Program-made: the position numbers and the translations under genes
The notes under the pieces: model-generated
Databases searched by the model: none
What the model was told of the DNA's origin: nothing
Seen by the model: the letters and a program-made list of their open reading frames with translations, nothing else
Origin: an uncultured Helicobacter sp.
Lineage (GTDB): Bacteria > Campylobacterota > Campylobacteria > Campylobacterales > Helicobacteraceae
NCBI RefSeq assembly: GCF_937906905.1
Contig: NZ_CALERY010000011.1
Location: 62,001-126,000 of the forward strand
Length of the DNA: 64,000 nt
Direction: 5' to 3'
Shown: positions 34,811 to 43,501 of the stretch, one piece after another
How the letters are laid out: each line of letters begins with the position of its first letter
Numbering within the stretch: the first letter of the stretch is position 1

Positions 34811-34861
34811 TCACCATCTCCCTATTGATTTTAGCATCTGTCCAAGCAAACAGAGTCGTGC

Positions 34862-34867
34862 ATTATA
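34862..34867 (-). promoter_or_regulatory. -10 element of the phosphoethanolamine transferase gene
   Basis: TATAAT on the minus strand about 52 bases before the start codon, in the divergent spacer shared with the 35033 glycosyltransferase. Confidence 0.5.
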
Positions 34868-35032
34868 CCATATTACTGATTTATAAAGCTATTTTAAAGC
34901 ATAGGCTCTATAAAATCAGCGGTCAGAACACAAAAGACAAGTTTCATATCACACGCGCGCAAGCCTAATGGGAGGAGGGACCGGTTGTGTGCGTGCTTCC
35001 ACTATGATTTCAACGCCGACGATGGAGTAATA

Positions 35033-36412
35033 ATGCCTATGCCCTCTTTGCTACTCATACTTTCGCGCTTCCCCTATCCCCCAATAGGTGGAGATAAGCT
35101 TAAAAGCTATCATCTTATCAATATTTTATATAAACATTTTTCGCTTCATCTCGTATGCATAACCAATCAACCATTACAACCAGAACAAGAAATATTTTGT
35201 AAAAAATATTTTGTAACCTATAAAGTGTTTTTTAAACCAAGATATAAACATTTTTTAGCTGTATTTAAAAATCTCCTTTCACCCATGCCATTACAAGTAC
35301 ATTATTATTTTTTCAACGATGTGGCACAAGAGATTGAAGATAAAGCAAAACACTGTAATATTATCATAAATACTCTTGTGCGCACTTCTCCTTATGTGCT
35401 AAATCTTCGAACTCGCGCAATTAAAGTCTTGGATATAGTAGATTCCATCTATTTGCACTACCTAAGATCCAAGCATAAAACAAAATCTCCAATCTATCAA
35501 ATTCTCTATACTCTAGAAACCAAAAGATTGCAAAAATACGAGCAACTATGCGTAAGCAACTATGACCTAAGCCTTTTTGTTAATCACGCAGAAGCTTCAT
35601 ACTACAAGCCCTATGGCGCAGTAGCTTGCCTACCAAACGGAGTGGATTCTAGACTTTTTGATGTAGCCGCAAACCCCAGCTTGCAATATAAATATAAACA
35701 CACACTTGCGTTTTGTGGCAAAATGAACTATCGCCCTAATATCGATGCGATATTTTGGTTTATCCAAAATGTCTTACCTTTGCTACATAATGAAATTTCT
35801 ATCCTTGTCATTGGCACAAACCCTACAAAGGAGCTTCTAAAGATGCAAATCTCTTTTCCAAATAGGATTGAGATCACAGGTTTTTTAGAGGATGTGCATA
35901 CTCCTATCGCCTCTTGCATGGCAAGTATTGCGCCCATGCAAACTGGGGGAGGCATACAAAACAAAATCCTTGAAGCGATGGCACTCGGGCAAATTGTCTT
36001 TACCACTACTTTAGGGGCTTCTCCCATCTCACAAGCCAAACATAATAAACATTTGCTTGTCTTTGATGAGCCACAAGCAATGGCCGAGGGTATCAATAAT
36101 CTTTTTGATAATGCAAATTTGTATTCACATATCAAGCAAAACGCAAAAGATCTAATTAAGAGACATTATACTTGGGACCATTATGAAACCTCTTTGCTAC
36201 AATCAATCAATAAGCTCTTAATAACAAAATACGCTTCTAACGATATACTGATAGGGGGGGGGGCACTAGAATCTAGCGCAATCATTGTCTTTGTCCCATC
36301 GTGCCTGATTGATCATACACGCATTGATTACACATGCGATGTCAAGCAGCCTAGATCCACATATTCTACAAGTGCTTTAGCTCTCACACAGGGCGGATTC
36401 TATGCCGCCTAG
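35033..36412 (+). CDS. Family 4 glycosyltransferase, phase-variable 3' end
   Basis: 459 aa from the ATG at 35033 (GGAG five bases upstream); the frame opens at 34985 with TTG but without a ribosome site. GT-B: LLLILSRFPYPPIGGDKLKS, ACLPNGVDSRLFD, LAFCGKMNYRPNIDAIFWFI, MQTGGGIQNKILEAMALGQI, the layout of exopolysaccharide GT4 enzymes. A 10-G tract at 36254-36263 lies past the catalytic domain. As sequenced the frame passes through it and ends at 36412, overlapping the ATG of the next gene by 11 bases. One G more or fewer gives a stop within about ten bases of the tract, some 130 bases short of the next start. Confidence 0.82.
   Translation: MPMPSLLLILSRFPYPPIGGDKLKSYHLINILYKHFSLHLVCITNQPLQPEQEIFCKKYFVTYKVFFKPRYKHFLAVFKNLLSPMPLQVHYYFFNDVAQEIEDKAKHCNIIINTLVRTSPYVLNLRTRAIKVLDIVDSIYLHYLRSKHKTKSPIYQILYTLETKRLQKYEQLCVSNYDLSLFVNHAEASYYKPYGAVACLPNGVDSRLFDVAANPSLQYKYKHTLAFCGKMNYRPNIDAIFWFIQNVLPLLHNEISILVIGTNPTKELLKMQISFPNRIEITGFLEDVHTPIASCMASIAPMQTGGGIQNKILEAMALGQIVFTTTLGASPISQAKHNKHLLVFDEPQAMAEGINNLFDNANLYSHIKQNAKDLIKRHYTWDHYETSLLQSINKLLITKYASNDILIGGGALESSAIIVFVPSCLIDHTRIDYTCDVKQPRSTYSTSALALTQGGFYAA
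36254..36263 (+). repeat. G10 tract near 3' end of GT4 gene (coupling state ON)
   Basis: Ten G. In this length the ribosome ends at the downstream start codon; the other two frames hit TAG at once (CAC TAG, or ACT AGA ATC TAG). Confidence 0.88.
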
Positions 36413-37580
36413 CATTTTTTATAACACTCAAAATAACCCCGACAAAGAACAAAAGTCGCTCCAAAGCACACCGATCTTTTCCATCATTATCCCCACTTAT
36501 AATGTAGAATCCTACATTGCTCGCTGTCTAGAATTCTGCATAAACCAAACCTTGCGCGAGATAGAAATCCTAGTGATAGATGACTGCGGAAGTGATAGCT
36601 CTATACACATCGCGCAAGACTACGCAGATAAAGATAGCAAAATTCGCATTATCAAAAATCCCAAAAATCTCGGCACATTTGGCGCAAGACTCACAGGCAT
36701 AAAATCTGCCCTAGGGCTATATACCATTTTTTTGGATGCAGATGATTACCTAGCACCCAATGCCTGCGAGATAATTTATCGCCAAGCATTAAAATCTAAG
36801 ATTAACACTCAAAATACAATACAGAGTCTAGAAAACCTGCCAGATATTATCCACTTCCACCCGACCTATCAAAGCGCAAAAAACGCGAGCCCCATAGCCA
36901 ACATCCTACACAAAATGCGCTATATCCTGCCTACACGCTTTAGTAAAAAGCCATTGCAAAACCACCAAATCGCGCAGAACTTTTTCCTAAAAAGCTATCA
37001 TTTTCCAAAATTCACCCTATGGGATAAATGCTACAAGACCACGCTTATCAAGCAGATTTTACCTTTTATGGAGGATTTTATCCCTCTTAAACTCACAATG
37101 GCTGAGGATATGCTGAAGTTTTTTGTCATTGTAGCACTAGCCCAGAGCTATGTAAGCATAAATAAGCGGCTCTATATCTACTGCCTAAATAGCAGCTCTA
37201 TCACACAAAATCTGCGCGCTAAGGATAAAAAAATCGCAGATTTAGCCCATATCGTTAAAGCCCTGCCAGACCTTGCAGACAAGCTAAGAGCATACAACCC
37301 CCTTATGCCACAAATCGCGCAAAGGCTTTGTAATAATCTCATTGCTCTAATGCTTCTAGAATCACGCTTTGAACCCACTTTATCGAGCTTGCAAACAACT
37401 ATCAATCAATTTCTTATCTCGCTCGATAGTTCTTACTGGGTAAATTCCAAACTATTTTCAACATTGAAAGATCGCCCATATCTGCATGCCTGTGTTCTCT
37501 CGCTTAACTATTGGAATCGCTGCTTAACTTGGATACGAATTATTGTGTATTTGGGAAGTTTTGGAAAAGTGAAGATTTAA
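36402..37580 (+). CDS. Family 2 glycosyltransferase
   Basis: 392 aa. PIFSIIIPTYNVESYIARCL, EILVIDDCGSDSSIHIA, GTFGARLTGIKSALGLYTIF and FLDADDYLAPNAC (metal-binding DADD) are the GT2 motifs. The C-terminal half has the LTMAEDMLKFFVIVALA acceptor block. The ATG lies inside the 3' end of the upstream GT4 (11-base overlap) with no separate strong ribosome site, so it probably depends on upstream translation and thereby on the G10 tract. Last gene of the island; tRNA genes follow on the opposite strand. Confidence 0.83.
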   Translation: MPPSIFYNTQNNPDKEQKSLQSTPIFSIIIPTYNVESYIARCLEFCINQTLREIEILVIDDCGSDSSIHIAQDYADKDSKIRIIKNPKNLGTFGARLTGIKSALGLYTIFLDADDYLAPNACEIIYRQALKSKINTQNTIQSLENLPDIIHFHPTYQSAKNASPIANILHKMRYILPTRFSKKPLQNHQIAQNFFLKSYHFPKFTLWDKCYKTTLIKQILPFMEDFIPLKLTMAEDMLKFFVIVALAQSYVSINKRLYIYCLNSSSITQNLRAKDKKIADLAHIVKALPDLADKLRAYNPLMPQIAQRLCNNLIALMLLESRFEPTLSSLQTTINQFLISLDSSYWVNSKLFSTLKDRPYLHACVLSLNYWNRCLTWIRIIVYLGSFGKVKI

Positions 37581-37627
37581 TAGTCATTACACAAGTGCTA
37601 TAGACGCATGTAAAAGAAAACAAACTA

Positions 37628-37703
37628 TGGTGGAGTGTAGGGGGATCGAACCCCTGACCTCGACGCTGCCAGCGTCGCGCTCTCCCAGCTGAGCTAACAC
37701 CCC
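37628..37703 (-). tRNA. tRNA-Ala (GGC)
   Basis: 76 bases including encoded CCA. Acceptor stem GGGGTGT/ACACTCC, D arm GCTC..GAGC, anticodon loop CTGGCAG giving GGC, T loop TTCGATC with 5-pair stem. All arms fold. Confidence 0.95.
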
Positions 37704-37752
37704 ACAAAATCGCAGAATCCAAGCAAGAACAAGACAAAATCTAAAAAACAGA

Positions 37753-37828
37753 TGGTGATCACGATTGGACTTGAACCAACGACCCCTACCATGTCAAGGT
37801 AGTGCTCTACCAGCTGAGCTACGCGATC
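37753..37828 (-). tRNA. tRNA-Val (GAC)
   Basis: 76 bases including CCA. Acceptor GATCGCG/CGTGATC (one wobble), D arm GCTC..GAGC, anticodon loop CTTGACA giving GAC, T loop TTCAAGT. It lies 49 bases upstream of tRNA-Ala on the same strand, so the two are probably one transcript. Confidence 0.95.
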
Positions 37829-37967
37829 GAATGCGGGATTCTAGCTCAAATTTGCTTAATCTCTCATAAGCCAATCCCTACACCCCCGCTAAATCCCACG
37901 CCAACTTTTACTCCAGAGTCCCAGCACTACATCATCACCAGCCTAGCACACTAAGCACTCTCCCCTA

Positions 37968-38576
37968 CTAAGAGCACGGCTCGCTGCTGCGATCAATGAG
38001 GCTTGGCGGAAGCTTGGCAAGCGTGATGATGGTAGATTCTAGCATGCGATGCTCGCCACTATCACGCTCATGATCAAAGCCCAGCAAATGCAGCAAAGCA
38101 TGCACAAAAAGCAGACAGATCTCCTGCGCAAGTGTATGACCTAGTTTCTCACTCATACGCACACACAGCGGGAGATTGATGACAATAGATCCAAGTGGCG
38201 CGCAAGGCACGCCCAAATCCTCCACACCAGATTCTACGCTAGAATCCACATCAGCCACCCACTCCTGCATGATTGGAAAGCTTAGGACATCTGTGGCATA
38301 CTCGCGCCCAAGATGTCCTGCATTAAGCGCACAAATCTCTTGCTCACCGACGAAAATTAGCTCAATTTCTCTCCTACTAAAATTCTTCAAATCCTGTGCT
38401 AAACCCGACGCCAAACTCCATATCAAATCTCCAGAATCCAAGCCCTCTCTTGTAATCCTAGAATCCAGATTCTGCATTAAATCAATAATCGCAAAAAGCT
38501 CCCGTCTAAGATTTTCTAATATCTTGGAATCCAAATACTCCGTAGAATCAATAATGCTCAAAATCGATTCACTCAT
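37968..38576 (-). CDS. ybeY: Endoribonuclease YbeY (rRNA maturation)
   Basis: 202 aa from the ATG at 38576 (GTG at 38579 is adjacent; AAGG upstream fits either). Zinc metallo-RNase for 16S rRNA 3' maturation and ribosome quality control. The family motif is FVHALLHLLGFDHERDSGEH: three His in the HxxxHxxGxDH pattern, with ATDVLSFPI earlier as the conserved strand. The N-terminal ~70 residues (DSKILENLRR and following) include a Ser/Asp/Leu-rich stretch encoded by AGAATC words, making the protein longer than the ~140-150 aa usual for the family. Confidence 0.9.
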   Translation of the reverse strand: MSESILSIIDSTEYLDSKILENLRRELFAIIDLMQNLDSRITREGLDSGDLIWSLASGLAQDLKNFSRREIELIFVGEQEICALNAGHLGREYATDVLSFPIMQEWVADVDSSVESGVEDLGVPCAPLGSIVINLPLCVRMSEKLGHTLAQEICLLFVHALLHLLGFDHERDSGEHRMLESTIITLAKLPPSLIDRSSEPCS

Positions 38577-38632
38577 CACACACCTTTAAGTAAAATCACC
38601 AGCAATACAAAATCACAAAAATCTTTCTCCCA

Positions 38633-38640
38633 CCCCCCCC
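38633..38640. repeat. C8 tract in intergenic DNA
   Basis: Eight C on the plus strand, 50 bases upstream of the -10 of the 38724 gene and 57 bases upstream of the ybeY start. A length change could alter promoter spacing, but no direct sign of function is seen. Confidence 0.4.
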
Positions 38641-38689
38641 TAAGCCAAATCCAACAAAATCTTTCAAGCCAAAATCAATAATGCTCGCG

Positions 38690-38695
38690 TATAAT
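38690..38695 (+). promoter_or_regulatory. -10 element of the 38724 gene
   Basis: TATAAT preceded by GCGTA, 28 bases before the ATG, with AGGAG between. Confidence 0.55.
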
Positions 38696-38723
38696 ACCAA
38701 GATCTACCAAAAGGAGCATACAA

Positions 38724-39896
38724 ATGCAACCACACACACCCAAGCGACAAACGCCACTCACACAGCACGCCAAAAGCACAGCTCCCCAAGCCCCAGCGGC
38801 ACACCCAGCCCATCGCTTAGCGCAGTATATGTCCGTGCTATTTGCCGTGCTATTTGGCGCGCAGAGCCTCTATGCTAGCAATCGGCTAGAGCTAAAGCAA
38901 GCGCTAGAGAATCCAAGTCAAGTCAATGCAAAAAACTTCCCATTCCGCGAATTCTACACGCTAGCTATAACGCCTATGCTGGCGCTTGCTGGAGATAGGC
39001 TTACAATCACAAGCAACAAATGCAAAGGCGAAGATGATAATCTCTCTTGCAAAACAAAATCCATCGCTTTCTTGGGCATGGATTTAGCACACGATGTGCG
39101 ATATACCATAGCCACAAAAGACGAACATGCACAAGCCAAGCTAGAATCTAAACTCACTCCGCCTTGCGATGAGATTTTCCGCAATCTAGCGGCGCAAGCG
39201 CGGGAAATCCACCAAGATACAAAAAAGCACCAAACATGGCAGAAGCGCGCAAATCTCGCCTGCTCTCTTCTCCCAGATTCCATAATGCTAACCCAAAACT
39301 CCACCAAAAAACAAAAAAACGACTACATGGAGAGTGCCCTAGAGACAAAACTACGCGCGCCAAATGACACAAAACTCACAATCGAGATCACAGGAATCGA
39401 CCGCGCTAAAGATTTTGCCGGGCACAATATCCCTGCGATATATGCCATGATATATAGTGCCACGATGTATGACGCACTCCAAAATACCCTAGAATCACTA
39501 GGCTCTAGCAATCATATCCAAACCCCAAAAAGCATGACCAAGCTACTTGATCACACTTCCACTATCACTCGTCTAAAAGTGCTTCTTGAGTCTAAAACCC
39601 TAGGCGATGATATCTATACGCTCGCAGAATCCAAACAATCCAAGCAGGATTTCTATAAGCTCCATGGACTTGAGCAAGCAAAGATACCAGAAGCACTAGC
39701 CAAGCTTATGGAGGCAGTGCAGCAATTTATGCTAGGAAAAAGCGGGCGCATGGGGATTTTATTTGAAGCAGGAGACAAAGGCGGGATCCCCGATGGTGCG
39801 TTTGCAAGCCTAAGTCGCCATCTCGAGACACTCGATCTTGCTCGTGCTATGGAAGAAATCTCACGCTATGGCAAGCTAACAATCATCAGCAGGTAG
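38724..39896 (+). CDS. Predicted exported protein of unknown function
   Basis: 390 aa. A long polar N-region (His/Gln/Pro/Ala-rich, 1-32) is followed by one hydrophobic segment (YMSVLFAVLFGAQSLYA, about 35-51) that looks like a signal peptide with cleavage after SLYA. The mature part is mainly helical, with two Cys pairs (SNKCKGEDDNLSCK and LTPPCDE...LACSLLP). No family is recognised. AGGAG seven bases before the ATG supports this start over the Met at codon 36. It converges with fliI, 17 bases between stops; no terminator hairpin is obvious there. Confidence 0.6.
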   Translation: MQPHTPKRQTPLTQHAKSTAPQAPAAHPAHRLAQYMSVLFAVLFGAQSLYASNRLELKQALENPSQVNAKNFPFREFYTLAITPMLALAGDRLTITSNKCKGEDDNLSCKTKSIAFLGMDLAHDVRYTIATKDEHAQAKLESKLTPPCDEIFRNLAAQAREIHQDTKKHQTWQKRANLACSLLPDSIMLTQNSTKKQKNDYMESALETKLRAPNDTKLTIEITGIDRAKDFAGHNIPAIYAMIYSATMYDALQNTLESLGSSNHIQTPKSMTKLLDHTSTITRLKVLLESKTLGDDIYTLAESKQSKQDFYKLHGLEQAKIPEALAKLMEAVQQFMLGKSGRMGILFEAGDKGGIPDGAFASLSRHLETLDLARAMEEISRYGKLTIISR

Positions 39897-39913
39897 ATTC
39901 TCATCTCTATGTA

Positions 39914-41260
39914 TCAAGATTCTATTTGAGGATTTTGCTGTGGGTTTTTGTGCGATTTGGCAAACACATCTGCAAGCGCGATGAGCGTATTCTCAAACGA
40001 GATTGATTCCTCTTCAGCTTGCTTTAAAAACTCCTCCATAACAGGCTTTATCGCTAGCGCATAATCAAGCTCCACATCGCTGCCGTGCTGGTAGGAGCCG
40101 ATACGCAGGAGAATCTCATTGTCCTTTAGCAACGCGTAGTAGCGGCGGAATTGCTGGATTAGCTCTCTATGCTCTTTGGTGATGATGTCATTACTCACAC
40201 GCGAAGCAGAGGCTAGGATATTGATAGGCGGATAAATCCCAAAATCTGTCAAAGCTCGCTCTAGCACGATATGCCCATCAAGGATTGATCGCGCTTGATC
40301 GGCGATGGGGTCGCTTAAGTCATCGCCTTCCACAAGCACGGTGAAAAATGCTGTGATAGAGCCCTTGCCCTCCTCCTTGCCTGCTCGCTCCATAAGCTGG
40401 GGCATAAGTGTGAGCACAGAAGGTGGATAGCCCTTGCTTGTAGGCGGCTCTCCTAGGGCTAGCCCAATTTCTCGCTGCGCCATAGCAAAGCGTGTAACAG
40501 AATCCATAATAAACAGCACATCATTCCCCAAAGATTTAAAATACTCCGCCACTGCCATAGCACTAAACGCCCCATATTTGCGCATAAGCGGCGAATCATC
40601 GCTTGTAGCGACAATTAGCACAGTGCTGCTAAGATCGCCGCCTAGAGATTTGTGGATAAACTCCGGCACCTCTCGCCCCCGCTCACCAATGAGAGCAATG
40701 ACTTTTATAGGAGCTTTGCAGCCTCGCACGATCATTCCCATAAGCGTGGATTTGCCCACACCAGATCCAGCAAAAATCCCAAGCTTCTGCCCCTTGCCAC
40801 AAGTAAGTAGTCCATTGATTGATCGCACCCCTACATCAAAGACCTCATCGATAATGCCACGCTTTAGCGCGCGAATGGGCGGCGTGATGATGGGCAAATG
40901 CGTGGCATTAAGCAGTGGGGGCTTATCATCAATGGGCGTGCCAAGTGGGTCAAACACACGCCCAAGCATAGATTCTGCCATAGGGAAAGTCAAGCCATTT
41001 TTCTCAATCACCACAACATCATTGATCCCAAAATGCTCCACGAAAGAGAAAGGATTAAAGCCAAAGCTCTGCCCCTCACTTAGCGTAACAATCCCTAGCG
41101 ATTGACTAGAATCCTTATGCGTGATTTTGACAATATCGCCCACAGATGGGCTAATACCCTTAGCATAAATGATTGTGGGCGTGATTTTGGTGATAAGCCC
41201 ATATTGCGGCGAGAGATTGGGGCGTGCGGCGAGTTTGGATTTAAGTATGTGGAGCGACAT
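39914..41260 (-). CDS. fliI: Flagellum-specific ATPase FliI
   Basis: 448 aa from the ATG at 41260 (AAGGA upstream; the frame extends to 41290 without support). F1-beta-like ATPase of the flagellar type III export apparatus, at the cytosolic face of the basal body. Walker A FAGSGVGKSTLMG, IALIGERGREVPEFI, Walker B DVLFIMDSVTRFAMAQREIG, and GEPPTSKGYPPSVLTLMPQLMERAG are all FliI-diagnostic. N-terminal beta barrel around YGLITKITPTIIYAKGI. It stands alone here, as flagellar genes are scattered in Helicobacter. Divergent from tig with about 170 bases between. Confidence 0.95.
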   Translation of the reverse strand: MSLHILKSKLAARPNLSPQYGLITKITPTIIYAKGISPSVGDIVKITHKDSSQSLGIVTLSEGQSFGFNPFSFVEHFGINDVVVIEKNGLTFPMAESMLGRVFDPLGTPIDDKPPLLNATHLPIITPPIRALKRGIIDEVFDVGVRSINGLLTCGKGQKLGIFAGSGVGKSTLMGMIVRGCKAPIKVIALIGERGREVPEFIHKSLGGDLSSTVLIVATSDDSPLMRKYGAFSAMAVAEYFKSLGNDVLFIMDSVTRFAMAQREIGLALGEPPTSKGYPPSVLTLMPQLMERAGKEEGKGSITAFFTVLVEGDDLSDPIADQARSILDGHIVLERALTDFGIYPPINILASASRVSNDIITKEHRELIQQFRRYYALLKDNEILLRIGSYQHGSDVELDYALAIKPVMEEFLKQAEEESISFENTLIALADVFAKSHKNPQQNPQIES

Positions 41261-41427
41261 TGCTTTCCTTAACAATAAGCAGAATCTCAAGCCAACTCTT
41301 TATGCCTTTAAAGCCCTTGCAAAGGTAAAGAGCGAGCAAAGTTCGAGGAATTTTATAATGTTTTTTAGATATTTTTCGTTAAAATGCCGATATTTACCCA
41401 AAAAGCTTAAGGATAGAAAGGAATAGC

Positions 41428-42861
41428 ATGAATCTCCAAACCTCCAAAACCAACGCCGCAAACGCCCTAGCAAAAGGCAAAATTGCCCTACAAGATTTAG
41501 AACACAAACTAGAATCTATCGCACAAAAGGCAGCTAAAACGCTTAAAATCGCAGGATTTCGCCCTGGAAAAACACCTGTGCATATTGTCAAGTCTCGCTA
41601 CAAGGACCAGCTCGAGCAAGATGCGCAAAAAGAACTCGTGCAAGAAATGCTCAATGCCGCACTACAAGAGCTATCGCTAACCCCAGCCCAGCTTATCGGC
41701 GATCCGCTTATCACGAAGTTTGACAAAGGCGAAAGTGATATTGATGTCGAGATCACAATTTCGCTTATCCCAGAATTTAGTCTCGAAGGGCTAGAATCCA
41801 AGATCCCTGCGCCTAAAATCCCAACCCCTGCCAAGAAAGACATAGAAGAGCGACTTGAGCGAATCGCAAGCATGCAAGGCGATCTCATAGAATCCAAAGA
41901 CAAATCTGTGAAAAAAGAACATATCGTCAATATCGACTTCGAGGGCTTTGTCGATGGCGTAGCGTTTGAAGGTGGCAAGGCAGAGGGCTTTGATCTCACC
42001 ATTGGCAGTGGGCAGTTTATCCCAGGGTTTGAAGAAGCACTTATTGGCACAAAAATCGGTGATGAAAAAAATATAGAAGTCAATTTCCCAGAGAATTACC
42101 ACGCTAGCAATCTCGCAGGCAAGCCAGCAACTTTTAAGGTCAAAATCAACAAAATCCAAGATCGTGCGAAAGTTGCCCTTGATGATGCGCTAGCGCAAAA
42201 GATTCTAGGGCGTGATGATGCTACGCTCGTTGAGCTAGAATCCCGCCTCCAAGAAGAGCTTGCAGGCGAAATGAAAAACCGCCACTACAATGAAGAAATG
42301 AAACAAAAATGCCTAGAAGCGCTTGATAAAGGTTATAGTTTTGACCTGCCAGATGCGATTGTCGAGCGCGAAATGGATGTGCTATTCCGCAATGCGCTTT
42401 CCACAATCCCAGAAAATGAGCTCAAAACCTACCAGCAAGATCCACAAAAAGCAAAAGAGAAGCGCGAGAGCTTCCGCGATGAAGCGCAAAAAAGCGTGAA
42501 AATCACTTTCCTTGTCGATGCCATTGCCAAGGCGCGCGGGATTAGCGTCAATGATAACGAGGTCATGTCGGCAATCTACTATGAGTCCATGATGCAAGGT
42601 CAAAATCCAAAAGAGGTGCTCGAGTATTATCGCAGTAACAACCTTATCCCAGCGGTCAAAATGGCGATGATAGAAGATCGCGTGCTTATCGCACTGCTAG
42701 ATGAAAAAGCAGGGATTACAAAAGATTCTGCAGAACCTAAGAGCACAAAAGCCGCTAAACCAGAATCTAAAAGCGCGGAATCTAAAGCCACAAAGGCAAA
42801 AGAACCAAAAGCCACAGAATCCAAAAAGCCTGCCGCCAAACCAAAGGCTACTAAATCCTAA
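41428..42861 (+). CDS. tig: Trigger factor (ribosome-associated peptidyl-prolyl isomerase)
   Basis: 477 aa. Ribosome-binding N-domain with GFRPGKTPVHIVKSRY (the GFRxGxxP signature near residues 46-51), an FKBP-type PPIase domain at about 160-240 (VNIDFEGFVDGVAFEGG, IPGFEEALIG), and helical C-domain arms. The last ~45 residues are an Ala/Lys/Pro/Glu repeat tail (KSTKAAKPESKSAESKATKA), probably disordered and partly encoded by AGAATC words; it is not part of the usual fold. AAAGGA precedes the ATG. Order tig-clpP-(degenerate GGDEF)-def matches the Helicobacter tig-clpP-def cluster with one inserted gene. Confidence 0.95.
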   Translation: MNLQTSKTNAANALAKGKIALQDLEHKLESIAQKAAKTLKIAGFRPGKTPVHIVKSRYKDQLEQDAQKELVQEMLNAALQELSLTPAQLIGDPLITKFDKGESDIDVEITISLIPEFSLEGLESKIPAPKIPTPAKKDIEERLERIASMQGDLIESKDKSVKKEHIVNIDFEGFVDGVAFEGGKAEGFDLTIGSGQFIPGFEEALIGTKIGDEKNIEVNFPENYHASNLAGKPATFKVKINKIQDRAKVALDDALAQKILGRDDATLVELESRLQEELAGEMKNRHYNEEMKQKCLEALDKGYSFDLPDAIVEREMDVLFRNALSTIPENELKTYQQDPQKAKEKRESFRDEAQKSVKITFLVDAIAKARGISVNDNEVMSAIYYESMMQGQNPKEVLEYYRSNNLIPAVKMAMIEDRVLIALLDEKAGITKDSAEPKSTKAAKPESKSAESKATKAKEPKATESKKPAAKPKATKS

Positions 42862-42880
42862 AAATCAAAGGTCTAAACTT

Positions 42881-43468
42881 ATGAATTATATCCCCTATGT
42901 GATTGAAAAGACAGGGCGCAGCGAGCGCAGCTATGACATCTACTCAAGGCTACTCAAAGATCGCGTGATCTTGCTAAGTGGGGAGATCAACGATATGGTA
43001 GCAAGCTCCATTGTCGCGCAATTATTATTCCTAGAAGCAGAAGATCCAGAGAAAGATATCAATCTCTACATAAACTCCCCCGGTGGCGTTATCACAAGCG
43101 CGTTTAGTATCTATGATACGATGCAATATATCCGCCCAGATATTTGCACGATTTGCATAGGGCAGGCAGCGAGTGCCGGGGCGTTTTTGCTTAGCTGTGG
43201 AGCTAAGGGCAAGCGGTATTCTCTGCCAAATTCTCGCATTATGATCCACCAGCCTCTTGGCGGTGCGCAAGGACAAGCCACAGATATAGAAATCCAAGCC
43301 AAAGAGATTTTGCGGCTCAAATCAGTGCTTAATGAGATTATGGCTAGCAACACTGGGCAAACGCTCAAAAAGATCGCCCAAGACACAGAGCGAGATTTTT
43401 TCATGAGTGCCAAAGAAGCTAAAGAATATGGGATTGTGGATAAGATTCTCACCAAAAGCATTAAGTAG
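42881..43468 (+). CDS. clpP: ATP-dependent Clp protease proteolytic subunit
   Basis: 195 aa serine protease; forms the tetradecameric barrel with ClpA/ClpX. Catalytic triad Ser98 (GQAASAGAFLL), His123 (RIMIHQPLGG) and Asp172 (TERDFFMS), with INSPGGVITSAFSIYD before. The true start is the ATG at 42881 with AAAGG upstream; the frame is open back into tig but those residues are the shifted reading of the tig repeat tail. It begins 19 bases after tig, in the same operon. Confidence 0.97.
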   Translation: MNYIPYVIEKTGRSERSYDIYSRLLKDRVILLSGEINDMVASSIVAQLLFLEAEDPEKDINLYINSPGGVITSAFSIYDTMQYIRPDICTICIGQAASAGAFLLSCGAKGKRYSLPNSRIMIHQPLGGAQGQATDIEIQAKEILRLKSVLNEIMASNTGQTLKKIAQDTERDFFMSAKEAKEYGIVDKILTKSIK

Positions 43469-43501
43469 TGCCATAACCTAGAGCAAGCAACAAGGACAAA
43501 A

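Noticed and set aside
37540..37737. Small open frame over the tRNA-Ala gene
   Set aside because: It is explained by the tRNA; no start signal or protein-like pattern.
38633..38640. C8 run as a promoter-length switch for ybeY or the 38724 gene
   Set aside because: It lies 50 bases upstream of the only clear -10, outside the usual spacer, so an effect is speculative.
42701..42880. 60-residue N-terminal extension of ClpP
   Set aside because: It is the shifted reading of the tig Ala/Lys repeat tail; a ribosome site and a family-typical start lie at 42881.
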